The notes: generated by a model not told the origin, from the letters alone. A stretch of DNA of 36,716 nucleotides from Acidobacteriota bacterium (GCA_022340585.1 JAJDNS010000171.1:1-36716); one strand, 5' to 3'; shown: positions 18,921 to 27,942, numbered from the stretch's first letter. Program-made: numbers and translations.

Positions 18921-20528
18921 GTGAGCGGAAACCGAGGCCCGATCCCGGACGACCCTGAGCAGCGTTTCACCGCGTCGGGCCTGCCGCGGGAGCGGCTCTA
19001 CGGCCCGACGGCGAGCTTTGAGGAGCCGGGAGATCCCGGCCGGTTCCCGTTCACCCGCGGGCTGCACCCGACCGGCTACCGGGGCCGGCTGTGGACGATG
19101 CGGCAGTACGCGGGGTTCGGCACCGCCGCTGAGTCGAACCGGCGCTATCGGTACCTGCTCGACCAGGGGACCACCGGGCTCTCGGTGGCCTTCGACCTGC
19201 CCACCCAGATCGGCTACGACTCCGATGATCCCCAGGCCCAGGGCGAGGTGGGGCGGGTCGGCGTGGCCATCGACAGCCTCGAGGACATGGAGCTTCTGTT
19301 CGACGGCATCCCCCTCGATCGGGTCTCCACCTCCATGACCATCAACGCCACTGCCGCCATCCTCCTCGGGCTCTACATCGCGGTGGCGCGCCGGCGGGGC
19401 ATCGCCGAGGAGACGCTGACCGGCACCGTCCAGAACGACATCTTGAAGGAGTACGTGGCCCGCGGGACCTGGATCTTTCCGCCCGAGCCCTCCCTCCGCC
19501 TCGCGACCGACGTCTTCGCCTACTGCGCGGAGCGCGTGCCGCGGTGGAACACGATCTCGATCTCCGGCTACCACATCCGCGAAGCCGGGGCCACGGCGCC
19601 CCAGGAGCTCGCCTTCACCTTCGCCCACGGGCTGGAGTACGTCCGCGCTGCGCGGGCGGCAGGGCTGGCCCCGGAGCAGTTCGGCAAGCGCCTGTCGTTC
19701 TTCTTCGCCTGCCACTCCGACCTTCTCGAGGAGGTGGCGAAGTTCCGCTGCGCCCGACGCCTGTGGGCCAGACTCATGAAGGAGCGCTTCGGCGTCGAGG
19801 ACCCCCGGGCCCAGCAGTGCCGGTTCCACGTGCAGACCGGCGGGGTCACGCTGACTGCCCAGCAGCCGGACAACAACGTGGTGCGGGTGGCGCTGCAGGC
19901 CCTGGCCGCGGTGCTGGGGGGCAGCCAGAGCCTCCACACCAACGCGCGCGACGAGGCCCTCGCCCTGCCCACCGAGGGATCGGCGCGCCTCGCGCTGCGC
20001 ACCCAGCAGATCATCGCGTTCGAGTCGGGGGTGGCGGACACCGTCGACCCCCTCGGGGGCGCCTACGCGGTGGAAGCCGCGACCGACGCGCTGGAGAGCG
20101 AGGCCCTCGACATCATCGACCGGATCGAGTCACGGGGGGGCGCCGTCAAGGCCATCGAGCGGGGAGAAACCCAGAGGGAGATCCAGGAGTCGGCGTACCG
20201 CTTCCAGCGTGAGGTTGAGCGCGGGGAGCGCACGATCGTGGGCGTCAACCGTTTCCAGGAGGAGCAGGAGGAGACCCTCCCGGCCGACATCCTGCGCATC
20301 GATCCCGACGTGGAGCGCGCCCAGGTCGAGCGCGTCCGCTCCCTGCGCGGGCGGCGCGATCCGGAAGCGTGGAGGGAGGGCCTGGACGAGCTCGAGCACA
20401 GGGCCCGCTCGGGAGAGAACGTCGTCCCGGCCATCGTGGATGCCGTCCTCGCCCTGGCCACGGTGGGGGAGATCGCGAGCCGTCTCCGTGGTGCGTTCGG
20501 CGAGCACCGGGAAACCCTCGTCCTGTGA
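18921..20528 (+). CDS. Methylmalonyl-CoA mutase, large (catalytic) subunit without B12-binding domain
   Basis: A 535-residue TIM-barrel subunit of the acyl-CoA mutase family. Tyr63 in [13 protein letters not shown] and Arg181 in KEYVARGTW occupy the positions that distinguish methylmalonyl-CoA mutase from isobutyryl-CoA mutase (Phe and Gln) and from 2-hydroxyisobutyryl-CoA mutase (Ile). His218 in [12 protein letters not shown] is the cobalamin-facing histidine. The chain stops after the linker region, so the C-terminal B12-binding domain must come from a separate small subunit, which is not in this window. Family role: (R)-methylmalonyl-CoA and succinyl-CoA interconversion in propionate or odd-chain metabolism. 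GTG 18921 is preferred because AAGGTGAG lies six bases upstream; an in-frame GTG at 18846 would add 25 unlikely residues. It is followed eight bases later by a PAP2 gene. Confidence 0.92.
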   Translation: MSGNRGPIPDDPEQRFTASGLPRERLYGPTASFEEPGDPGRFPFTRGLHPTGYRGRLWTMRQYAGFGTAAESNRRYRYLLDQGTTGLSVAFDLPTQIGYDSDDPQAQGEVGRVGVAIDSLEDMELLFDGIPLDRVSTSMTINATAAILLGLYIAVARRRGIAEETLTGTVQNDILKEYVARGTWIFPPEPSLRLATDVFAYCAERVPRWNTISISGYHIREAGATAPQELAFTFAHGLEYVRAARAAGLAPEQFGKRLSFFFACHSDLLEEVAKFRCARRLWARLMKERFGVEDPRAQQCRFHVQTGGVTLTAQQPDNNVVRVALQALAAVLGGSQSLHTNARDEALALPTEGSARLALRTQQIIAFESGVADTVDPLGGAYAVEAATDALESEALDIIDRIESRGGAVKAIERGETQREIQESAYRFQREVERGERTIVGVNRFQEEQEETLPADILRIDPDVERAQVERVRSLRGRRDPEAWREGLDELEHRARSGENVVPAIVDAVLALATVGEIASRLRGAFGEHRETLVL

Positions 20529-20535
20529 CCGTCCC

Positions 20536-21480
20536 GTGCTGAAGCAGCTCCTCTTTCGCCTGCGGGTCGAGGAGGTCATCGCTCTCGCCTTCCTGATTCC
20601 CACCACCTGGCTCACCCTGGCGGCCTACGTCTACGCCCGCGAGGCGGGGGTGCTCGGACCCAGGTACCCGGGGGGCGTGGCCCGCCTCGTGGTGGCGGTC
20701 GTGGCCCTCGTGGCCCTCGCCTTCGCCATGCGCCGCTGGCCAGCCTCCTCCCTCGTCCGGGGCCTGCGGGAGACCCTGCCCTTCCTGGCCTGCATCCTGA
20801 TCTACACGAACCTGCACGACACGATCGGCTTCGTGAACCCCCACGACGTCCATCACTGGCTGGTGGCCCTCGACGAGCAGATGTTTGGTGTCCAACCCTG
20901 CGTCTGGGCGGAGAGGTTCATCACACCGCTGCGGACCGAGCTGATGCAGTTCTTCTACCTGAACTTCTTCTGGATCGGCCCCTCGACGAGCGCCATTCTC
21001 CTGGCCCGCCGCCGTTGGCCGGAGTTTCGTGCGGCCACGCTCGGGGTCGTGCTCTGCTTCTACATCGGCTACGCGCTGTACGTGATCTTCCCGGCGGCCC
21101 CGCCCCGCCTCGTCCTCGTCTTCGAGTTCACCAGGAACCTCCGCGGGTACCCGATGGGTTTCTCGAGCCTGTCGGCCCAGGCCTTCTCCCTTCTTCCCGT
21201 CGACAGCCGGGCCGCCTTCCCGTCGCTCCACGCCGCGGTTTCCACCGTGGCCCTCGTCTACGCGTGGCGCCACGTCCGGCCGTGGTTCTGGATCCTCGTG
21301 CCCTTCGTCCTGGGCCTGTGGGTCTCCACCGTCTACCTTCGGCACCACTACGTCGTGGACCTGATCGCGGGCTGGCTCCTCGGACCGGTGGCGGTGTGGG
21401 CCGCGCCGCGACTGGACGCCTGGTGGAGCCGGCACCAGCGGGCGCTGGGGTACGAGCCGGCCCGGGGGGCACCCGAATGA
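20536..21480 (+). CDS. PAP2-superfamily membrane phosphatase / phosphotransferase
   Basis: A 314-residue integral membrane protein starting at GTG 20536. The conserved PAP2 signatures are seen as FPSLHAAVS (His232) and STVYLRHHYVVDLIAG (His270/271 and Asp275). The spacing and the long N-terminal membrane part fit the inositolphosphotransferase-like (PAP2_3, Aur1/Ipt1-type) branch more than undecaprenyl-pyrophosphate phosphatase. It would act on a phospholipid or isoprenoid phosphate head group at the membrane surface. The gene is only eight bases after the mutase stop and its own stop overlaps the ATG of the membrane glycosyltransferase at 21477 (ATGA). That link suggests a lipid-glycan function with its downstream neighbour; the link to the mutase may be incidental. 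Confidence 0.85.
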   Translation: MLKQLLFRLRVEEVIALAFLIPTTWLTLAAYVYAREAGVLGPRYPGGVARLVVAVVALVALAFAMRRWPASSLVRGLRETLPFLACILIYTNLHDTIGFVNPHDVHHWLVALDEQMFGVQPCVWAERFITPLRTELMQFFYLNFFWIGPSTSAILLARRRWPEFRAATLGVVLCFYIGYALYVIFPAAPPRLVLVFEFTRNLRGYPMGFSSLSAQAFSLLPVDSRAAFPSLHAAVSTVALVYAWRHVRPWFWILVPFVLGLWVSTVYLRHHYVVDLIAGWLLGPVAVWAAPRLDAWWSRHQRALGYEPARGAPE

Positions 21481-23066
21481 CCCCCGGGGTCGACGCGCTC
21501 CGCCGAGGAGGAGCGCGGCTCGCCCTCTTCGTCGCCCTGGCCCTGCTGACGCGAGCGCCGTTCCTGACCGTCCCGTTCCTGGATCTCGACGAGGCCGCGG
21601 CCCTCGTGGGGTCGTGGACCCTGCTGGACGGGGGCACCCTGTACGTCGACTTCGTCGACAACCGGCCCCCACTCCTGTACGGCCTCTACGCCCTGGGCCA
21701 GGCAACGTTCGGCCGCGGGATGCTCGGGGTTCGGCTGCTGACCGTCCTCCTCGTGCTGCCCCTCACCGCGCTCGCGGCCAGCGCCTTCTTCCGCCACGAC
21801 CGCCGGGGGCTGGTGGCCGGGGTCCTCTACCTCGTCTACGGAGCCGCATTCCTCGCCCACGACATGCACTCGGTCTCGGCCGAGGTGCTCATGCTCCTCC
21901 CCCTCGGATGGGCGGTCGCGCTCCTCCCCGGGGAGGAGGAGGCCCGCCGCCCGGGCCGGGTCGCGGGGGCCGGCCTGCTGATGGGGCTCGCCATCCTCGT
22001 GCGCCAGCACGCCGTGCTGTGGCTGCCCGCCCTCGCCCTGGTCGTGACCCTCGCCGGCGGCGTGCCGAAGCGACGGGTGGGCCGACTGCTCCTGCTCGGC
22101 TTCGGCCTCTCGATCCCCCTGGCCGGCTGCGTGGTGCTGTTCGCCAGGGTCGGGACCGTCGACGAGCTCGTCTACTGGACGGTCACCCACAACCTCGGAT
22201 ACGCCGCCAACCCCATCCCCGGTGGGGAGGCCCTCGAGCGGGCCGCCTCCTACCTGCTACCCTTCCTGCTCGTCACCGTTCCCCTGTGGTGGGCCGGCTG
22301 GCGCTCGTGGCCCCTGTGCGAATCGCGGCACCGGCGGGTCCTGGTGGCGAGCCTGCTCGTCCTGTCCCTGCCCGCGGTGTTCGTCGGCTTTCGCTTCTTC
22401 CCCCACTACTTCGTCCAGCTCTACCTGCCCCTGGCCCTCGCCGCCGCGCCGTGGACCGCGGGAGCCCTGACGCCGCCCCTCTCTCGTGCCGCTCGCGTGG
22501 CCCTGGCCTGGCCCCTGGTCGTGCTCGCCGGCTTCACGGCGGCCAACCTGGTTCTCTACCGGGCTCCGGTGGGGGTGTACCCGGAGACGTCACCGGTGTT
22601 CGAGAGGGTCGCCTCGCGCCTGCGTGAGGACCCCTGCTTCGCGGCCGGCCCGCTGTTCGTGTGGGGCTACGCGCCCCAGTTCTACGCCGAGGCCGGGCTC
22701 CCTCCGGCCTCGCGGTTTGTCGTGCCCCAGGCGTCCCTCACCGGGTACGTCCCGGGGAACCGGGCCAGCCGGTCCGGGAAGATCGACACCAGCGCCCTGG
22801 TTCGCGAGGAGCACTGGGACCTGCTGATGGCGGACCTGGAGCGTACGCAGCCCGCGTTCGTCCTCGACACCGCCCCCGCTGGCCTCTACGGCTGGGACCG
22901 GTATCCCCTGACCGATTATCCCCGCCTGGACCACTTCGTGCGCTCCGGCTACCGAGCCGTTGCCGACGTGGACGGCGTCCGGGTCTGGCGCCGTCGCGGC
23001 TGTGAGGCGGGGAGTCGCGAGAAGCGGAACGAGGCGGCTGGGGCCGCCCGCCTGTCGCTGTCGTGA
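21477..23066 (+). CDS. GT39-like membrane glycosyltransferase
   Basis: A 529-residue GT-C protein with around ten membrane helices over the first 400 residues. The family loop is DLDEAAALVGSW (Asp38, Glu39), followed by DGGTLYVDFVDNRPPLLYGLYAL, the usual Asp-Asn-Pro-Pro segment after the catalytic loop. The C-terminal third (about 385-529) is soluble and periplasmic in the usual topology. Proteins of this type move a sugar from polyprenyl phosphate to a lipid or protein. It is translationally coupled to the PAP2 gene. It is not closely similar to the transferase at 7658 outside the common motif. The last 20 codons (GSREKRNEAAGAARLSLS region) look like an unconserved tail. It is followed by a repeat-containing gap. 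Confidence 0.85.
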   Translation: MTPGVDALRRGGARLALFVALALLTRAPFLTVPFLDLDEAAALVGSWTLLDGGTLYVDFVDNRPPLLYGLYALGQATFGRGMLGVRLLTVLLVLPLTALAASAFFRHDRRGLVAGVLYLVYGAAFLAHDMHSVSAEVLMLLPLGWAVALLPGEEEARRPGRVAGAGLLMGLAILVRQHAVLWLPALALVVTLAGGVPKRRVGRLLLLGFGLSIPLAGCVVLFARVGTVDELVYWTVTHNLGYAANPIPGGEALERAASYLLPFLLVTVPLWWAGWRSWPLCESRHRRVLVASLLVLSLPAVFVGFRFFPHYFVQLYLPLALAAAPWTAGALTPPLSRAARVALAWPLVVLAGFTAANLVLYRAPVGVYPETSPVFERVASRLREDPCFAAGPLFVWGYAPQFYAEAGLPPASRFVVPQASLTGYVPGNRASRSGKIDTSALVREEHWDLLMADLERTQPAFVLDTAPAGLYGWDRYPLTDYPRLDHFVRSGYRAVADVDGVRVWRRRGCEAGSREKRNEAAGAARLSLS

Positions 23067-23100
23067 GGGGTTCCGAGGGCGGCGCCCGACGACGCCGCCC

Positions 23101-23142
23101 GGCCAAGGACACGATCGCCAGGGCGGGATCGTGCCCTTGGCC
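23101..23142. terminator. Long hairpin in the gap between convergent genes
   Basis: GGCCAAGGACACGATC (23101-23116) is an inverted copy of 23127-23142 with one mismatch, giving a 16-position stem around a ten-base loop. It stands 34 bases after the glycosyltransferase stop and 66 bases from the end of the convergent DUF2911 gene. No T tract follows. It could be a bidirectional terminator or part of a dispersed repeat; the adjoining element at 23150 recurs at 35560. Confidence 0.55.
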
Positions 23143-23149
23143 AGGGCCG

Positions 23150-23172
23150 CCGGCCGCAGGCCGGTTCGGCCC
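23150..23172. repeat. Dispersed palindromic repeat, copy 1
   Basis: The 23 bases consist of the palindrome CCGGCC-GCA-GGCCGG followed by TTCGGCCC. The same unit with one base different in the loop occurs at 35560-35582. Weaker similarity extends upstream across the CCCTTGG/GGCC segment, about 60 bases in total. It is intergenic here. Confidence 0.6.
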
Positions 23173-23208
23173 CCGGGAGGCAACGCGGCGGCCGGGGGCC
23201 GCCGCCTG

Positions 23209-23793
23209 TCACTTGGCGGGCTTGACGTCTACCTTCCAGGCCAGGTCGCCCCAGGCCAGGGTCAGATCGGCGCCGTCGCCAGCAGGGACGAACTTCATCG
23301 TGAACGAATCGGCCGGGGCCGCTCCCTTCACCGGCTTCATCTCGGCCCGGACGACCTCCTGGTCCTTGATGGCCTCGGTGTAGTCGCCGAGGTGGGGCCA
23401 CGGCTCGTTCTTCATGTTGTCGGGGGCTCCCTCAAAGATCTGCCCCAGGGGGACGCCGAGGTCCTTGTTGAGGATGAACGACCACCCGCCGGTCTCCCCG
23501 GCGTGCACGTACACGGAGTACTTGCCCGCCGGGACCTTGGTCCCGCCGATCACCAGGTCGGCCCCGGTGGTGAGCGTGCTCACCTGGTTCACACCGGCGC
23601 GCCAGATTCGGTCGGGCGGCAGCTGCTTCATCAGCTCCTGGAGGTCGCGGCCCTTCAGCTGGGGCTGACCGTAGTCGATGGTCACTTCTTCGCCCCCGAT
23701 GGTGGCGGTGGCGGTACCCCGGGAGTCCTGGGCGAACCCGGTCGAGGCCAGGGCGAGCGCCCCGACCGCGAGAACGACATAACGCATCTTCAT
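23209..23793 (-). CDS. DUF2911 domain-containing secreted protein
   Basis: A 194-residue protein with a signal peptide (MKMRYVVLAVGALALASTGFA, cut before QD). The rest fits DUF2911: TIDYGQPQLKGRD, RIWRAGVNQVSTLTTGADLVIGG, KVPAGKYSVYVH, SFILNKDLG, and the C-terminal FTMKFVPAGDGADLTLAWGDL. The family is widespread in Bacteroidota and Acidobacteriota; its function is not established. The protein should be periplasmic. An AAGGAG site lies ten bases before the first ATG at 23793, and I prefer it to the ATG two codons later. It follows gatB on the same strand by 116 bases, with a hairpin in between. Confidence 0.92.
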   Translation of the reverse strand: MKMRYVVLAVGALALASTGFAQDSRGTATATIGGEEVTIDYGQPQLKGRDLQELMKQLPPDRIWRAGVNQVSTLTTGADLVIGGTKVPAGKYSVYVHAGETGGWSFILNKDLGVPLGQIFEGAPDNMKNEPWPHLGDYTEAIKDQEVVRAEMKPVKGAAPADSFTMKFVPAGDGADLTLAWGDLAWKVDVKPAK

Positions 23794-23831
23794 GCTCGAT
23801 TTGCTCCTTCAGAGGACGGATGGTGAGGAAC

Positions 23832-23851
23832 GGCTTCGCACGCACGAAGCC
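23832..23851 (-). terminator. Perfect seven-pair hairpin between gatB and the DUF2911 gene
   Basis: GGCTTCG (23832-23838) and CGAAGCC (23845-23851) form a perfect stem with a six-base loop, 59 bases after the gatB stop codon on the minus strand. It is followed by GTTCC, not a T run. It may terminate or process the gatB transcript, or sit in the DUF2911 leader. Confidence 0.4.
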
Positions 23852-23909
23852 CCATACTCACGCCGTACGATGGTTGGCCGTGGATGTTCCGTACCTCGAT
23901 GATATACGC

Positions 23910-25394
23910 CTACGCGTCCGAGTCGAGGGCCGTTCTCAGGAGCTGGTTCACCACCCGAGGGTTCGCCTTGCCCCCCGTCCTCTTCATCACCTGGCCCACG
24001 AACCAGCCGATCGCGGCCTTCTTGCCCCCGCGGTAGGCGGCCACCTGCTCCGGGTTCGCGGCCACCACCTCGGCCACGGTGGCCTGGAGCGCGCCCACGT
24101 CGGACACCTGAGCCAGGCCCTCGCGCTCGACGATGGCCCCGGGGGCCTCGCCCGAAGCCCACATCTTCTCGAACAAGTCCTTGGCGATCCTCCCGCTGAT
24201 CGTGCCCTTCTCGATCAGCCCCACCAGCTCGCCCAGGCCCTGCGGCGTCACACCGCACGCCTCGAGGCCCACGTCGTCCTCCTTGACCTTGCGCAGGACC
24301 TCGTTCATGACCCAGTTCGAGGCCGCCTTTGCGTTGCCGCTCTCGCGGGCCACGGCCTCGAAGTAGTCGGCCACCGCGCGCGACTGGGTGAGCACGCCGG
24401 CGTCGTAGTCGGGGAGGTCGTACTGGCCGGCAAAGCGGCGGCGCCTCTCGGCGGGCAGCTCGGGCAGCGTGCCCCGGACCTCCTCGATCCACTCGTCCCC
24501 GGCCCGGAGCGGCGCCAGGTCGGGCTCTGGGAAGTAGCGGTAGTCGTGCGCTTCCTCCTTGGAGCGCATGGGTGCGGTTTCGCCCCGGGCCGAGTCCCAC
24601 AGCCGCGTCTCCTGCACGACCTCGCCCCCCGACTCGATGAGCGCCACCTGTCGCGCGATCTCGTGCTCCAGGGCGCGGGCCACGTGGCGGAAGGAGTTGA
24701 GGTTCTTGATCTCGGTCCTCGTGCCGAGGGCATTGGCCCCGCGGCGTCGGACCGAGACGTTGGCATCGCAGCGGAGCGAGCCCTCCTCCATGTTGCAGTC
24801 GGAGGCCTCGGTGTAGAGGAGGATGGCCTTGAGCGCGGAGAGGTACTCGAAGGCGTCCTCGGGGCTGTGGAGATCGGGGTGGGTCACCATCTCGATGAGC
24901 GGCACCCCGCTGCGGTTCAGGTCCACGCCGCTCTGCTCCCCCGACCAGGGGAAGCCTTCGTGGAGGAGCTTGCCCGCGTCCTCCTCCATGTGGATGCGCT
25001 GCAGACGCACCCGTCTGGGCTCGCCGGCGCGCGAGGGGATCTCGACCCATCCTTCGAGGGCGAGAGGCTTCTCGTACTGGGAAATCTGGTAGCCCTTGGG
25101 CAGGTCCGGGTAGAAATAGTTCTTGCGGGCCCAGATCGACTCGCTCTGCACCGTGCAGTGGGTGGCGAGGGCCGCCTTCATGGCGAGCGTCACCGCCTCG
25201 CGCGACAGCACGGGCAGTGCGCCCGGCAGGCCGACGCACACCGGACACACGTGTGTGTTGGGCGGGTCACCGAAGCGATTGGCGCACGAGCAGAACAGCT
25301 TGGTGCGGGTGAGGAGCTGCGCATGCACCTCGAGACCGATCACCGGCTCGTACCCGGCGAGGCGCTCGGAGAACGACGCTCCGGTGGTGGTCAT
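23910..25394 (-). CDS. gatB: Asp-tRNA(Asn)/Glu-tRNA(Gln) amidotransferase subunit B
   Basis: A 494-residue subunit of the GatCAB enzyme that turns Glu-tRNA(Gln) or Asp-tRNA(Asn) into the amidated form. The N-terminal kinase-like domain begins YEPVIGLEVHAQLLTRTKLFC and carries the zinc cysteines CSCANRF and CPVCVGLPGALP. ENTD-like signatures appear as DLNRSGVPLIEMVTHPDLHSPEDAFEYL and LRCDANVSVRRRG. The C-terminal part (about 340-490) is the helical and YqeY-like tail (ISGRIAKDLFEKMWASGE, NPRVVNQLLRTAL). Length is normal. gatA and gatC are not adjacent, so the operon is split in this genome. The start is the only ATG near the homology start, with an extended -10 promoter placed directly before it and no ribosome site. 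Confidence 0.97.
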   Translation of the reverse strand: MTTTGASFSERLAGYEPVIGLEVHAQLLTRTKLFCSCANRFGDPPNTHVCPVCVGLPGALPVLSREAVTLAMKAALATHCTVQSESIWARKNYFYPDLPKGYQISQYEKPLALEGWVEIPSRAGEPRRVRLQRIHMEEDAGKLLHEGFPWSGEQSGVDLNRSGVPLIEMVTHPDLHSPEDAFEYLSALKAILLYTEASDCNMEEGSLRCDANVSVRRRGANALGTRTEIKNLNSFRHVARALEHEIARQVALIESGGEVVQETRLWDSARGETAPMRSKEEAHDYRYFPEPDLAPLRAGDEWIEEVRGTLPELPAERRRRFAGQYDLPDYDAGVLTQSRAVADYFEAVARESGNAKAASNWVMNEVLRKVKEDDVGLEACGVTPQGLGELVGLIEKGTISGRIAKDLFEKMWASGEAPGAIVEREGLAQVSDVGALQATVAEVVAANPEQVAAYRGGKKAAIGWFVGQVMKRTGGKANPRVVNQLLRTALDSDA

Positions 25395-25403
25395 CAGGCG
25401 GTC

Positions 25404-25412
25404 AGTCTAGCA
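25404..25412 (-). promoter_or_regulatory. Extended -10 promoter of gatB, leaderless arrangement
   Basis: The minus strand reads TGC-TAGACT, nine bases before the gatB ATG, so the transcript should begin within about three bases of the start codon. The absence of a Shine-Dalgarno sequence agrees with leaderless initiation. Confidence 0.5.
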
Positions 25413-25441
25413 CCGGGCCGGGGCGGGTTTCGCCGCCGTCG

Positions 25442-27838
25442 TCACCGGCGCGGGGCGCCTGGGGGCCGGAGCTCGAAGCGGGCGGTCCGGTGGATCCGCT
25501 GGCTCGAGCTGCCAATCGCGACCTCGAAGACTCCCGGCTCGACCACCCAGTGCAGCTGCGCATCGAGGAGGGCCAGGGCCTCGGGCCGGAGGGTGAGGCG
25601 GACCGTCTTCCGCTCACCCGGGGCCAGCGCCACCTTCTCGAAGCCGCGCAGCCGCTGCACCGGGACGACGACGGACGCCACCGGGTCCCGGAGGTACAGC
25701 TGGACGACCTCGCGCCCGGGCCGCGACCCAGTGTTCTCCACTTCCACCTGCACCTCGACCTCCTCTTCGATCCCGATCACGCTCGCCGAAAGGCGCAGGT
25801 TCGAGTACGCGAAGGTGGTGTAGCTCAGCCCGTGTCCGAACTCGAAGAGCGGCGTGGGATCGAGGTCCGCGTAGGGCTTGCCCCACCCCTCGTTGAGCCA
25901 GTACGCCCTCGAGGGCTTGAAGTCGTAGGCCACCGGGAGCTGGCCCACGTGGCGGGGGATGGTGACCGGGAGACGCCCCTCCGGCTCGTGGTCGCCGAAC
26001 AGGACCTCGGCCACCGCCTGGCCACCCCGCTCCCCGGGCAACCACGCCTCGACGAGGGCAGGGACGTTCTCGGCGATCCACCGGACCGCCAACGGCCGGC
26101 CGTTGATGAGGACGACGACCGTCGGCGTCCCGGTCGCGTGAATGGCCTGCACCAGCTCCCTCTGTCGGCCGGTCAGCTCGAGCGTGGCGACGTCGTAGCC
26201 CTCCCCGCTGGTGCCCCGCTTCTCCGCCGTCTGCCACTCGTTCTCGCCCACGACCACGATCGCCACTTCGGCGGCACGGGCCGCGGCGGCGGCTTCGGCG
26301 ATCTCGTTCGTTCCATCGCCGATGACATCGCAGCCCTTGACGTGGGTCACTCGAGTGGACGGCGAGACGATGCCGCGGACGCCCTCGAGGACGGTGATCA
26401 CGTCCTGGAGGACGGTCGTGGCGGTGTAGTCTCCGAGCTGGTTGCGGACGTGGTCGGCGTTCGGCCCGACGACGGCCACCGAGCCGAGGTCCTTCCGGAG
26501 GGGGAGGAGACCTCCGTCGTTCTTGAGAAGCACGATGCTCTCCCGGGCCGCGCGGAGGGCGAGGTCGCGGCTCGCGGGGGTGTGGGAGACCCTCACCGCA
26601 TGCTCGGGATCCACCAGGGCCTCCTCGAAGAGACCCAGCCGCAGCTTCTGCCTCAGCACCCGGCGCACCGCCCGATCCACGAGAGTGACGGGCGTCGTGC
26701 CTTCGCGAATCGCCTCGGCGAGGGCGCCCATGTAGGCGTCCTCGTAGGAGATCCCGACGTCGACGCCGGCCCTCAGGGCGAGAGCGCCCGCCTCTCTCAT
26801 CCCCGGGGCCAGGCCCTCGTAGAGGAGCGTCGACAGCCCGCCGCCCTCGCTCAGGACCAGGCCCTCGAAGCCCAGCTCGCCCCGGAGGAGATCCGTCAGG
26901 ATCCGCGCCGAGGCGTGGACGGGAACGCCGTCGACGGCGGGGTAGGTGGCCATGACCCCGAGCGCGCCCGCCTCCCGGATCCCCGCCACCCACGGCGGGA
27001 GGAAGATCTCGCGGAGCCGCCGCTCCGAGATCTCCATCGCCCCGCGCTCGAGCCCGCCCTCCGGCTCGCTCTGCCCGGGGTAGTGGCACAGGCCGGCCAC
27101 CACCTTGTCGGGCGCGGAGACGTCGTCGCCCTGCGCTGCCCCGACGATGGTCTCGGCGATGCGCGCGCAGAGCCAGGGGTCCTCGCTGTAGCCCTCCTGG
27201 TTGCGGCCGAGACGCGGATCGCGGTTGGGCTCCACGACCAGCGTGAAGAGCTGGTGGATGCCAATGGCCCGCGCCTCGCGGGCGGCGACGGCGTAGACCT
27301 CGCGCAGCAGGTCGAGATCCCAGGTGCTCCCCAGGGCCGGGCCCTCCGGGAAGATCGTGCCCCCGGAGCACATCAAGCCGTGGGTCCCCTCCTCGGTCAT
27401 CAGGAGGGGGATGCCCAGGCGCGTCTTTTCCCGGGCGATGCGCTGAAGCGCGTTCAGGTACTCCGCCTGCTGCCGCGGACCCTCGTGGAGGATCGTGTTG
27501 GGCAGGGTGAAGAAGCCTCCGCCCGGGCCGAGACCCGCCTCGTACGTGCCCTCGGCAAAGCGGCGGCACGCCTCCTTCTTCGCATCGTCGTCGCGGCCGA
27601 GGCGCGGCTCGTAGACGCAGGGCATGTTGATCTGGCCCAGCTTCTCCTCGAGCGTCATGCGCCCCAGGAGATCCCCGACGCGCACCTCGATCGGCTGCGC
27701 GGGATCGCGATACACCGTCGGGGCTCGCCCTTTGCCGTCCCGGGGCGAGACGCCCACCGGGGCGAGGGCGAGAAGAGCGACGACGAGCGGGCCAACGCGC
27801 GCCGGCGACGTCGGGGAGCCGGGGAAGTTCTTCCTCAT
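25442..27838 (-). CDS. GH3-family glycoside hydrolase with altered active-site residues
   Basis: A 798-residue secreted protein with an N-terminal signal segment (PLVVALLALAPVGVS). It has the three GH3 parts: a (beta/alpha)8 domain (about 50-370), an alpha/beta sandwich (about 420-640) and a C-terminal fibronectin type III-like domain (about 690-790). The framework motifs DPRLGRNQEGYSEDP and GFEGLVL are present. At the place of the catalytic nucleophile, normally SDW or SDY, it has Ser-Glu331-Gly. The substrate-binding Lys-His pair is Cys251-His252 (GLCHYPGQS), and the usual Asn in the S-x-N loop is Pro300 (MATYPAVDG). It was probably derived from a beta-glucosidase or xylosidase, but the activity is uncertain. 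Start 27838 has GGAGG seven bases upstream. It is divergent from the zinc-ribbon gene. Confidence 0.88.
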   Translation of the reverse strand: MRKNFPGSPTSPARVGPLVVALLALAPVGVSPRDGKGRAPTVYRDPAQPIEVRVGDLLGRMTLEEKLGQINMPCVYEPRLGRDDDAKKEACRRFAEGTYEAGLGPGGGFFTLPNTILHEGPRQQAEYLNALQRIAREKTRLGIPLLMTEEGTHGLMCSGGTIFPEGPALGSTWDLDLLREVYAVAAREARAIGIHQLFTLVVEPNRDPRLGRNQEGYSEDPWLCARIAETIVGAAQGDDVSAPDKVVAGLCHYPGQSEPEGGLERGAMEISERRLREIFLPPWVAGIREAGALGVMATYPAVDGVPVHASARILTDLLRGELGFEGLVLSEGGGLSTLLYEGLAPGMREAGALALRAGVDVGISYEDAYMGALAEAIREGTTPVTLVDRAVRRVLRQKLRLGLFEEALVDPEHAVRVSHTPASRDLALRAARESIVLLKNDGGLLPLRKDLGSVAVVGPNADHVRNQLGDYTATTVLQDVITVLEGVRGIVSPSTRVTHVKGCDVIGDGTNEIAEAAAAARAAEVAIVVVGENEWQTAEKRGTSGEGYDVATLELTGRQRELVQAIHATGTPTVVVLINGRPLAVRWIAENVPALVEAWLPGERGGQAVAEVLFGDHEPEGRLPVTIPRHVGQLPVAYDFKPSRAYWLNEGWGKPYADLDPTPLFEFGHGLSYTTFAYSNLRLSASVIGIEEEVEVQVEVENTGSRPGREVVQLYLRDPVASVVVPVQRLRGFEKVALAPGERKTVRLTLRPEALALLDAQLHWVVEPGVFEVAIGSSSQRIHRTARFELRPPGAPRR

Positions 27839-27857
27839 GGGTGAGCCTCCGCAGCGC

Positions 27858-27888
27858 ACGATACCCCGGACGCCCGTCGCCCGGTCAA
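27858..27888 (-). promoter_or_regulatory. Possible promoter of the GH3 gene
   Basis: TTGACC (27888-27883) and TATCGT (27863-27858) on the minus strand are 19 bases apart, a longer spacer than usual. The predicted start would give a leader of about 13 bases carrying the GGAGG site. Confidence 0.35.
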
Positions 27889-27906
27889 GGCCCGTCGAGG
27901 TCCGGC

Positions 27907-27936
27907 TTGACACCCACGGGGCCGGGCCGATACGAA
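27907..27936 (+). promoter_or_regulatory. Sigma-70-type promoter of the zinc-ribbon gene, near leaderless
   Basis: TTGACA (27907-27912), an 18-base spacer and TACGAA (27931-27936). The ATG at 27943 begins seven bases after the -10 box, so the mRNA should start at the start codon. Confidence 0.55.
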
Positions 27937-27942
27937 AGAGGC

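Noticed and set aside
23837..23851. Sequence resembling part of a GEMM riboswitch (ACGCA near AAGCC), of interest because of the possible cGAMP enzyme
   Set aside because: Only the short hairpin is present; the conserved GEMM core and the second stem with its tetraloop are missing.
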